Shown one piece after another: positions 8,510-15,463 of a stretch of DNA of 47,139 bases. Each line of letters starts with the position of its first letter. Positions within the stretch are counted from its first letter, which is position 1. The position numbers and the translations under genes are program-made. Origin of the DNA: Novosphingobium endophyticum (lineage in GTDB: Bacteria; Pseudomonadota; Alphaproteobacteria; Sphingomonadales; Sphingomonadaceae); NCBI RefSeq assembly GCF_014640675.1, contig NZ_BMHK01000028.1, forward strand, positions 1 through 47,139, read 5' to 3'. The notes under the pieces are model-generated. The model was not told where the DNA came from and searched no databases. It saw nothing but the letters and a program-made list of their open reading frames with translations.

Positions 8510-9748
8510 ATGCGGGGCCGCTACACGATACTGACACAGACCGTCATGGCCATGGCGCTGGCAGGCCTGCCAGCGTCTGCCGGTGCCCAATCGATCGGCA
8601 CCTGGAGCCTGCCGGAGCCCGAGGACACCGCGACGCCAAGGGCGCAAGGGCCGGTCGATACGCAAAACCCGGTCGTGCTGCGGCCGGATGCGGAAAGCAG
8701 TCCCTCGCCCGCGCCGACCGCCAGCGCGTCGCCCGCGCTGCAACCAACGATCACGCCGCTCCCGGTCATCACCCCGCCGCCGGTACCGCGCGCGGCGGCC
8801 GAAGCGCCCGCCTCCGGGCCAGTGGCGGCGCCCGGCGCAGGCGCCGGCGCCGCACGGCAGGAGTCGCCCCGGCCCGGCTCGTCTCCCGCAGAGACACCTT
8901 CGCCCATCCCAATTCCCTCGGAGGTGCAAGCCCCGACCATTGCCATCGGCGAACCTGCCGCCACGCAAGCACCCGAGGGCGGATGGCCCGCCTGGTGGTG
9001 GGCGGTCGCCGGCGCCATCCTCGCGCTCGGCGCGGCCGTGCTGGGCCTGATTCTGCTCCGGGGCCGCGCTTCGCAAGCCGGGGAATGGGTCGAGGTCAAG
9101 GAAGCCCTGCCGCAACCGGAAAGGCAGGCCGCAGTGCCGGAGCCGGAGGTTGCCCCGCCTCCCGTGACACCGCCGGCGCCGCTTCCGACACCCAACTTCA
9201 CGCCGCCTCCGGCGTTCGCGCGCGACACCGTGACCGTCGCTCTGGAACCCGTCACGATGCGGCTTTCGCTGTTCTACGCGACCTTGCAGTACCGCATCAC
9301 CCTTACCGCGTCCGAAGCCCATGCGCCGCTGACGCTGCTGGGTGACCTGATTTCGGCCCACGTCTCGCTCTCGCAGGACGAGCAGCTCGCGCCCTCGCCC
9401 GCCAACCTCCCACGGCTGCACTCATTGCCCGGCCTCGCGCCGGGCGAGACGGTGCAACTCAAGGGCGAGATCCAGCTCGCTCTTCCGGAGATCCGCGCGC
9501 TGCGCCGGGGCGGCGGCGCGTACTTGGTGCCGCTGGTACGCATCTGCCTGATCGGCGAGGACGGCACCGCCCTGCGCCGGGTCTTCACTGTCGGCCTGCC
9601 CGGAAGCGGCGCCGGCCTCGCCCCATTGCGCACCGATACCGGTCCGCGCAGCTTCGAGCCGCTCGCCGCGCGCGAAATCGAGGTTGCGCGCCAATTGCCG
9701 TTGCAAACGGAGAGCTTGCCTCTCGACCCCCAGCGCGCGGCGGGCTAG
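8510..9748 (+). CDS. Proline/alanine-rich single-pass membrane protein, function unknown
   Basis: A 412-residue protein I do not recognise. Residues 1-26 look like a cleavable signal peptide ending in SAGA. Residues about 35-158 are a disordered Pro/Ala/Ser-rich region. A single strong transmembrane helix covers about 162-184 (AWWWAVAGAILALGAAVLG), followed by Arg. After another proline-rich linker, residues about 230-400 form a compact predicted beta-rich domain (PVTMRLSLFYATLQYRITL, LIGEDGTALRRVFTVGLPG). The layout suggests an envelope protein with a long periplasmic stalk and a cytoplasmic C-terminal domain, or the reverse orientation. It lies 25 bp upstream of metC on the same strand. Confidence 0.75.
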   Translation: MRGRYTILTQTVMAMALAGLPASAGAQSIGTWSLPEPEDTATPRAQGPVDTQNPVVLRPDAESSPSPAPTASASPALQPTITPLPVITPPPVPRAAAEAPASGPVAAPGAGAGAARQESPRPGSSPAETPSPIPIPSEVQAPTIAIGEPAATQAPEGGWPAWWWAVAGAILALGAAVLGLILLRGRASQAGEWVEVKEALPQPERQAAVPEPEVAPPPVTPPAPLPTPNFTPPPAFARDTVTVALEPVTMRLSLFYATLQYRITLTASEAHAPLTLLGDLISAHVSLSQDEQLAPSPANLPRLHSLPGLAPGETVQLKGEIQLALPEIRALRRGGGAYLVPLVRICLIGEDGTALRRVFTVGLPGSGAGLAPLRTDTGPRSFEPLAAREIEVARQLPLQTESLPLDPQRAAG

Positions 9749-9773
9749 GCTTCATCCCGCGCGGGCAGCGGAG

Positions 9774-10994
9774 ATGACCTTGAGCGATACCGACGGCTTG
9801 GGCCGGAAGGCAGCAGCAACGAAACTGGTAGGGGCCGGTCGGCGCCAGGAATGGACCGGACCGGTGGTCAATCCCCCGGTCTGGCGCGCCAGCACGCATC
9901 TTTACGAGAATACCGCCCGCCTGGCCGAAGGGCCTCGCCGCAATGAGGACGGCCGGTTCTTCTACGGCCGGCGGGGCGCGCCGACGCAGTGGGCCTTGTG
10001 CGAAGCCCTGACCCAGATCGAACCCGGAGCCGCCGGGACTGTGCTCTATCCTTCGGGCGTAGCGGCCATTGCCGGCGTGCTCCTGACCCTGCTTCGCCCC
10101 GGCGACGTCCTGCTGATGACCGACAATGCCTATGACCCCAGCCGGACCATGGGCAAGGGACTGCTCAAGGACTTCGGGATCGAAACCCGCTTCTTCGACC
10201 CGCTCGACCTGCCCGCCTACGAGGCGCTGTTCTGCGAGAAGACCCGCGCCGTCCTGCTGGAGGCACCGGGCAGCCTCTCGATGGAAGTCTGCGACTTGCC
10301 TGCGCTTGCCCGCATCGCCCGCGAAAAGGGTGCGCTTTCGGTGCTCGACAATACCTGGGCAGGCCCGCTGGGGTTTGCCGCGCTGGAGAAAGGCTTCGAC
10401 GTGACGCTGATGGCGCTCACAAAGCATGTCGGCGGCCATTCCGACCTGATGATGGGCAGCGCCAGCGCCGGAGAGGAACTTTACGCCCGCCTGCGCCAGC
10501 GCGCGCAGCAGCTGGGCACGGTTGTCTCGCCTGACGATGCCGCGCTCGCCCTTCGGGGGCTGAGGACGCTCGATGTCCGGCTGAGGCAGGAAACCGCCTC
10601 GGCCCTGAAGATCGCGCAGTGGCTTTCCGGGCGTGCGGAAGTTGCGCAAGTGCTGTGCCCGATGCTTCCCGGCGCGCCCGGCCACGAGCTGTGGAAGCGC
10701 GACTTCACCGGCGGCTGCGGCCTGTTCAGCTTCGTCTTCAGGGATGTACACGCGGCCGGCCGCAACCGCTTCGTCGATGCGCTGGAACTCTTCGGCATCG
10801 GCTACTCATGGGGCGGGTTCGAGAGCCTTGCCCTGCCGATCGAGCCCGCAAACTACCGTAGCTGCATGGCGTGGCCGCCCGGCGGCGGCGCCCCCGCCGA
10901 TCGCTTCGGCGTGCGCCTGTCGATCGGCCTGGAAGACCCTGATGACCTGATCGCCGACATCGAACAGGCGCTCGGCAGGATGGCGGCTTCGTGA
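9774..10994 (+). CDS. metC: Cystathionine beta-lyase (PLP-dependent)
   Basis: Cleaves cystathionine to homocysteine, pyruvate and ammonia in methionine synthesis. A 406-residue protein of the Cys/Met metabolism PLP family. It has the YPSGVAAIAGVLLTLL cofactor-phosphate region, SVLDNTWAGPLGF (the aspartate contacting the pyridine nitrogen), and MALTKHVGGHSDLMMG with the Schiff-base lysine near residue 217. The C-terminal part (GYSWGGFESLALP) is typical of the beta-lyase branch rather than gamma-synthases. The reading frame is open from 9684, but the ATG at 9774 is preceded by GGAG at good distance and does not overlap the previous gene. Its stop overlaps the GTG of the MscS gene by 4 nt, so the two are translationally coupled. 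Confidence 0.9.
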   Translation: MTLSDTDGLGRKAAATKLVGAGRRQEWTGPVVNPPVWRASTHLYENTARLAEGPRRNEDGRFFYGRRGAPTQWALCEALTQIEPGAAGTVLYPSGVAAIAGVLLTLLRPGDVLLMTDNAYDPSRTMGKGLLKDFGIETRFFDPLDLPAYEALFCEKTRAVLLEAPGSLSMEVCDLPALARIAREKGALSVLDNTWAGPLGFAALEKGFDVTLMALTKHVGGHSDLMMGSASAGEELYARLRQRAQQLGTVVSPDDAALALRGLRTLDVRLRQETASALKIAQWLSGRAEVAQVLCPMLPGAPGHELWKRDFTGGCGLFSFVFRDVHAAGRNRFVDALELFGIGYSWGGFESLALPIEPANYRSCMAWPPGGGAPADRFGVRLSIGLEDPDDLIADIEQALGRMAAS

Positions 10995-12061
10995 GCGCGC
11001 CTGTCGATCCGGCCGCCACCGCCTCCCCGGCGACTGAAGCCGCCGTCAGCACGCCCCCACCCACGCCCACGGAGACCGTCACCCAGTTCGTCGACCAGCC
11101 CGTCGCCGGCGCGGAAGGTCTCAGGGATGTCGTCGCCTCGCGAAGCGGCGCCGTAGGCGACGTGATCGATACTCTGGACAGCCTCGCCCTCCAGGTCGGC
11201 ACGGCCCGCGTCTCGATATGGGACATGGTCGTGATCGTGCTGGTACTGGTGCTCGTCATCACCGTCGCCTGGGCGGCCAGCCGGTTTTCCAGCCGCGTTC
11301 TGGCCCGCGCGACCCGGCTCGACATGACGCAGCGGCTCCTGACCGAGAAAATGGTCAGCCTGGTAATCTGGGCCGTCGCCATCCTCATCGGCATCGACGT
11401 ACTGGGAATAGACCTGACGGCACTCGCGGTGTTTTCCGGCGCCTTCGGCCTCGCCATCGGTTTCGGCCTGCAGAAGACTTTCGGCAACCTGATCGCCGGC
11501 ATCATCCTGCTGATGGACAAGTCGATCAAGCCGGGCGACGTCATCGCGATTACCGATCAGGGCGGGCAGTACACGTTCGGCCAGATTCGCCGCATCGGCA
11601 TCCGCGCCGTCTCGCTGACCACGCGCGATCAGAAGGAATACCTGATCCCCAACGAGAACCTGATGATCAATCAGGTCGAGAACTGGTCCTATTCCAGCAA
11701 GAACGTGCGCATCCAGGTGCCCGTGGGCATCTCCTACACCTGCGACATCGTCAAGGCCGAGGAACTGATGCTGGAAGCGGCGCGCAAGGTGAAGCGCGTG
11801 CTCGACGCCCCGCCGCCGACTGCCTGGCTCGATTCCTATGGCGACAGCTCGGTGAACTTCATCATTCACTGCTGGATCACCGACCCTGAGGAAGGCACCG
11901 GCAATGTCCGCTCCGCCGTGCTCAAGAACCTCTGGCACCTGTTCCATGAGCACGGGATCGAGATCCCGTTCCCTCAGCGCGACATCAACTTGCGCCAGAA
12001 CAAGGCTCTGCAGGAGCTGATCAAGGCGATGCAAGGCGGCGCAGCGGCGGAAAAAACCTGA
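10991..12061 (+). CDS. MscS-family mechanosensitive ion channel
   Basis: A 356-residue inner-membrane channel of the small MscS type, which opens under membrane tension to release solutes. After a Pro/Ala/Thr-rich N-terminal stretch there are three hydrophobic helices (the first at about 76-96; the pore-lining helix near FSGAFGLAIGFGLQKTFGN). The cytoplasmic beta domain with KPGDVIAI and the conserved PNENLM follows, then the alpha/beta domain. It starts with GTG overlapping the metC stop by 4 nt. Its stop codon is immediately followed by a palindromic repeat. Confidence 0.92.
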   Translation: MSAPVDPAATASPATEAAVSTPPPTPTETVTQFVDQPVAGAEGLRDVVASRSGAVGDVIDTLDSLALQVGTARVSIWDMVVIVLVLVLVITVAWAASRFSSRVLARATRLDMTQRLLTEKMVSLVIWAVAILIGIDVLGIDLTALAVFSGAFGLAIGFGLQKTFGNLIAGIILLMDKSIKPGDVIAITDQGGQYTFGQIRRIGIRAVSLTTRDQKEYLIPNENLMINQVENWSYSSKNVRIQVPVGISYTCDIVKAEELMLEAARKVKRVLDAPPPTAWLDSYGDSSVNFIIHCWITDPEEGTGNVRSAVLKNLWHLFHEHGIEIPFPQRDINLRQNKALQELIKAMQGGAAAEKT

Positions 12062-12169
12062 CGTCATCCCGGGCTCGCCCCGGGACCGGTGGAGGTCGCT
12101 CGGCAGGAGTTCTCGGCAAGGCTGCGCGTAAACACCGCCACCGGTTCCGGAGCAAAGTCCGGGATGACG
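12062..12169. repeat. Long palindromic intergenic repeat, copy 1
   Basis: An imperfect inverted repeat of 108 bp beginning directly after the MscS stop codon. It opens with CGTCATCCCGGG and closes with the complementary CCGGGATGACG, with an inner CGCGTAAACACCGCC segment. It is closely similar to the reverse complement of the element at 15336-15442, including the central segment. The RNA would form one long hairpin and may act as a transcript end or stabiliser. BIME/REP-like behaviour is inferred. Confidence 0.85.
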
Positions 12170-12185
12170 ATCATGCCCCGCGCTA

Positions 12186-13088
12186 TCAATGCGTGGAGGC
12201 GGGCCGGGCCTTCTCCATCTCCAGCCGGTTGCGCCCCTTGGCCTTTGCACAGAACAGCGCCAGTTCCGCGCGCTCGATGGTGCTGTCGAGACTGTCTGCG
12301 ATATGGGCGATGCTGGCGCTGGCGGTAATCGCGAAGCGGCTTTCGCCGACCTTGTGGCGCAGCTCCGCCAGCGTCGTCACCACCCGGTGGCAGATCGCCT
12401 GCGCCTGCTCGGGAGTGGTGCGCGGCAGCAGCACCGCGAAACGCTCCGAGCCGATCCGCGAGATGATGTCCTCGGAACGCAGCATCTCACGCAGGAGATC
12501 GGCGAAAACCACCAGCACCTCGTCGCCGGTCGATTGACCGTACTTCATGTTGATGGTGCGGAAAAAGTCGATGCTGAACAACGCCAGACAGCCGCTCATC
12601 TCCTTCTCGATCATGTGATCGAGCATCGAGATGAAGGCGGCGCGATTGGTCAGCCTGGTCAGGGGATCGGTATAAGTGGCGGCGAAGAGCTGATCCTTCA
12701 GGTGGCGCCGCTCGTCAATACTGCGCATGACACTGAGCGCGCCGTAGACGTTGCCCTCCTCGTCCCTCAACCCGCGCGTCCGGATTTCGAACCAGTGCTG
12801 TCGTTCGTCGGAGGTGATCGCCCTGAACTCGACCCACGCGCCCGTTTCGTTCCCCTCAAGCGCTTCGCTGTGGGCCTTTGCCACCTCCTGGCGATGCGAG
12901 GGTTCGACGAGATCGAGCAACCGGGCAGGCAGCCGCGCCTCCGGCGGACGAAACCCGAACCGCTCGAACGCTGGCGAAGCGTGAACAATGGCGCCTTCAC
13001 GGTCGGTCTTCAGGATCACGTCCGACGTGGACTCCGCCAGGAGTCCGTAAAGTGTCGAACTTTCCTGAAGCGTGAAATTCATGCCCAT
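12186..13088 (-). CDS. PAS - GGDEF protein with degenerate diguanylate cyclase site
   Basis: About 300 residues with no transmembrane segment. Residues about 10-130 form a PAS sensor domain (DVILKTDREGAIVHASPAF) ending in a typical PAS C-terminal cap. Residues about 135-295 form a GGDEF fold (YTDPLTRLTNRAAF). The signature loop reads G213-S-E-R-F instead of GGDEF, so the catalytic acidic residue is arginine. The first metal aspartate of the usual DxD is serine, and the conserved IND is INM. The product-binding I-site RxxD is intact (R204-S-E-D207). It is therefore probably not an active cyclase but could bind c-di-GMP or sense a ligand through PAS (inference). The upstream frame is open to 13163; the ATG at 13088 is preferred because the PAS domain starts soon after it. 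Confidence 0.85.
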   Translation of the reverse strand: MGMNFTLQESSTLYGLLAESTSDVILKTDREGAIVHASPAFERFGFRPPEARLPARLLDLVEPSHRQEVAKAHSEALEGNETGAWVEFRAITSDERQHWFEIRTRGLRDEEGNVYGALSVMRSIDERRHLKDQLFAATYTDPLTRLTNRAAFISMLDHMIEKEMSGCLALFSIDFFRTINMKYGQSTGDEVLVVFADLLREMLRSEDIISRIGSERFAVLLPRTTPEQAQAICHRVVTTLAELRHKVGESRFAITASASIAHIADSLDSTIERAELALFCAKAKGRNRLEMEKARPASTH

Positions 13089-13304
13089 CGTCGAATGCCC
13101 CGGACGCCCAATATCTGCACCAGCCGGAAGGAAACGGCCACGAAAGTCGCCCGCGCAGCTCATCCCGGAACAAGAAAAAACATCGACCGCGTCAGCCCCG
13201 TTATCTAACGCGATTACATTTTTCCTTTATTACTCATATATTTACTAAAAAACATCAGCCACGGAAAGCGGGATTGTGAAACGAACCCGCAATTAAGCCG
13301 GTGA

Positions 13305-13985
13305 TCAGAGTTCGATCATGATCTTGACCTTGTCCGGCGTGGTCTCGACCGCTTCGGCAATCTGGCCGCGGCAGCGCGCGATCAGCTCCGGCAGCCCGAC
13401 GATCGTGCGCCCGGGCCGCAGTTCCGCCGTGGTGACGCCAAGCGCCTCGGCGATCGGAACGATGCGATCCTCGATGGGGCGCGCGCGGTCCTGCTCCCAG
13501 GCCCAGACGGTGGGCTTACTGACGCTCAACCGCGCCGCGAGATCGCCCTGTGTCAGTCCCCTCAGCTTGCGCAGCCGGTGCAGCCTTTCGCCCAGCGTCT
13601 CGCCACCGATCGCGACCGGTCCCTGCACGTTGGGTGAAGCGTCGAGATCGACGCCGGGCTCCACCGCGCCGCGCAGCTGCGCGGCACTGAGCGTGTACTG
13701 CGACACCGGCCGGTCGAACGCGCAGCCGTAAAGCTGGCCGCTGGCCCAGACCACCCGGGCGTGGATCGGCCCTGCCTCGGGCAGGTCGACATCGATCGCC
13801 TCTTGGATCTCCAGCTCGGTTCCGCTCTCCATGAGCATGCCGGTTTCCGACAGATTGTGGATCGTGACCGGCGTTTCGGCGCCGGACTTCAGCGCACCCT
13901 GCGTTTGCAGCATGAGTCTGCGACGGTGCGCTCCCCGCCGGGTGCCGCCGCCGTCAACTTCTTCGAAATGGGCCCCTATGGGCAT
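13305..13985 (-). CDS. PilZ domain - XRE helix-turn-helix fusion protein
   Basis: A 226-residue protein combining a c-di-GMP binding fold with a DNA-binding fold. Residues about 14-95 resemble PilZ: an RxxxR motif (R17 to R21), then N44-L-S-E-T-G49 in the place of the usual (D/N)xSxxG, then alternating beta strands. Residues about 130-188 form an XRE/Cro-type helix-turn-helix (RLHRLRKLRGLTQGDLA, then SVSKPTVWAWEQ). The last 35 residues are an extra helix of unknown role. The architecture suggests a one-component transcription factor responding to c-di-GMP (inference). It lies divergent to cobA and next to the degenerate GGDEF gene. The start ATG follows GGGAG. Confidence 0.85.
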   Translation of the reverse strand: MPIGAHFEEVDGGGTRRGAHRRRLMLQTQGALKSGAETPVTIHNLSETGMLMESGTELEIQEAIDVDLPEAGPIHARVVWASGQLYGCAFDRPVSQYTLSAAQLRGAVEPGVDLDASPNVQGPVAIGGETLGERLHRLRKLRGLTQGDLAARLSVSKPTVWAWEQDRARPIEDRIVPIAEALGVTTAELRPGRTIVGLPELIARCRGQIAEAVETTPDKVKIMIEL

Positions 13986-14027
13986 GGTTCGTACTCCCGC
14001 GAGTGGCCGAATCGTCCACCCTCGCGG

Positions 14028-14042
14028 TTAAGATTCGGTTAG
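14028..14042. promoter_or_regulatory. Candidate CtrA-like box (TTAA-N7-TTAG)
   Basis: TTAA, seven bases, then TTAG: one mismatch from the alphaproteobacterial CtrA consensus TTAA-N7-TTAA. The spacer begins with GATTC, a GANTC site of the kind methylated by CcrM. It lies 43 bp upstream of the PilZ-HTH start and about 180 bp upstream of cobA. The motif is short, so chance occurrence is possible. Confidence 0.3.
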
Positions 14043-14222
14043 CAGCCGGCTTAACCCTGCTCGGGGACCGCCCACTCCGAGGTGCGGAGCATGCCGGAAC
14101 GCCCGGCACGGGCGATGAGCGGGGGCTACGCAGGCCGGAATTTTACCGGCTAAAGCTCGTCTTAGCCCCACCCAAGTCATTCTGGCTGGCATGGAAAGGC
14201 GATTGCGCCCACATGGCCCGGC

Positions 14223-15029
14223 ATGGATGCGAATTCCGCCTCGAACCCCCGCGAAGGCACCGTCGGCACCGTCCACCTCGTCGGCGCCGGTCCGGGCGAT
14301 CCCGACCTGCTGACGCTGCGCGCCGCGCGCCTGCTGATGTCGGCGGGGCTGATCGTGCATGACGGGCTGGTCGATCCCGCGATTCTGGGCATGGCGCGCC
14401 AGGGCGCGCACCTCATCTCCGTCGCCAAGAGCCGCTCACGCCACACCATGAAGCAGGACGCCATCAACGCCCTGCTGGTCAGCGAAGCGCTCGCCGGCAA
14501 CGATGTCGTGCGCCTGAAAGGCGGCGACCCCTTCATCTTCGGACGTGGCGGCGAGGAGGCGGAGGCCTGCCGCGCGGCCGGTGTCCCGGTGGAGGTCGTC
14601 CCCGGCATTTCCTCCGCGCTGGGCGCCGCAGCAGCCGCGCAGATCCCGCTGACGCACCGCGACCACGCCTCGATCGTCTCGTTCGTCGCCGGCCAGTGCA
14701 AGGGGCTGACCGACCAGGACTGGTCCGGTCTTGCGGGCAAGGGCCGCACCCTCGTCATCTTCATGGGGTTGGCGACCGCGCCGCTCATCACCGAGAAACT
14801 GATCGAGGACGGGCTTGCCCCCGACGTGCCGGTGGCCGTGATCGAAAGCGCGACCCGCAAGGACATGCGTGTGCTGCGCGCCTCGCTGGCCGGGCTTGCC
14901 GATCTCGTCCGGGATGAGAAGGTGCAAAGCCCGGCGCTCATCGTTATCGGCGACGTGGCAAGCGCCGAATCCGACAACACCATTCGCGACATTGCGCTGG
15001 AAAGTGGCGCGCTGGAGGCAATCAAGTGA
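14223..15029 (+). CDS. cobA: Uroporphyrinogen-III C-methyltransferase
   Basis: Transfers two methyl groups from S-adenosylmethionine to uroporphyrinogen III, giving precorrin-2, the precursor of siroheme (and of cobalamin). 268 residues, single-domain SUMT without the CysG oxidase/ferrochelatase part. Seen motifs are VHLVGAGPGDPDLLTLRA at the N-terminus, VVRLKGGDPFIFGRGGEE, and VVPGISSALGAAA. It is the first gene of the sulfite-reduction operon, which explains its role: siroheme is the cofactor of the downstream sulfite reductase. Its TGA overlaps the GTG start of the DUF2849 gene by 4 nt. Confidence 0.93.
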   Translation: MDANSASNPREGTVGTVHLVGAGPGDPDLLTLRAARLLMSAGLIVHDGLVDPAILGMARQGAHLISVAKSRSRHTMKQDAINALLVSEALAGNDVVRLKGGDPFIFGRGGEEAEACRAAGVPVEVVPGISSALGAAAAAQIPLTHRDHASIVSFVAGQCKGLTDQDWSGLAGKGRTLVIFMGLATAPLITEKLIEDGLAPDVPVAVIESATRKDMRVLRASLAGLADLVRDEKVQSPALIVIGDVASAESDNTIRDIALESGALEAIK

Positions 15030-15322
15030 AGATCCTGACGGGCAATGACCTCAAAACCGGGGCGGTCATCTGGTGGACCGGCGTGGGCTGGTCGCTCGAC
15101 GTCAACAATGCCGCCGATGTCGGCGAGCATGGCGCCGCGGTGATCGCGCGGGAGGAAGGCGCCCAGAACGTCTTCGCCGCCTACGTCATCGACGGCGAAA
15201 AGACCCCTGAGGGCGTGCGCCCCGCACATATCAAGGACCGCATCCGGGCGCTTGGCCCGACGGTTCGTCCGGACCTGACGCTCAAGCCGTCCGATCCCGA
15301 AGCCGTGAACTGGGTGATCTGA
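15026..15322 (+). CDS. DUF2849 family small protein
   Basis: A 98-residue soluble protein resembling the DUF2849 family, which is regularly encoded between cobA-like and cysI-like genes in alphaproteobacteria. The N-terminal half has the family pattern LTGNDLKTGAVIWW. No catalytic motif is recognisable. GTG start overlapping the cobA stop by 4 nt indicates translational coupling. From its position a role in sulfite reduction or its electron supply is likely but undefined. Confidence 0.85.
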   Translation: MKILTGNDLKTGAVIWWTGVGWSLDVNNAADVGEHGAAVIAREEGAQNVFAAYVIDGEKTPEGVRPAHIKDRIRALGPTVRPDLTLKPSDPEAVNWVI

Positions 15323-15335
15323 TGGATTTGGCCAT

Positions 15336-15442
15336 CGTCATCCCGGACTTGATCCGGGACCGGTGGCAGTGTTTACGCGCGGCCTCGCCGGGAAAGCGTG
15401 CCGAACGACAGCCACCGGTCCCGGGTCAAGCCCGGGATGACG
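15336..15442. repeat. Long palindromic intergenic repeat, copy 2
   Basis: A 107-bp inverted repeat filling most of the spacer between the DUF2849 gene and cysI. The 32-nt arms match with two mismatches (both begin CGTCATCCCGG when read inward from their ends). Its reverse complement is closely similar to the copy at 12062-12169. Lying inside an operon, its RNA hairpin could protect the upstream message or lower downstream expression (inference). Confidence 0.88.
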
Positions 15443-15463
15443 ACAGGCTTGGAGTAACGTAGA

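Noticed and set aside
13986..14222. Cobalamin or SAM riboswitch before cobA
   Set aside because: No B12-box or SAM riboswitch core was recognised; the gene serves siroheme synthesis in this operon.
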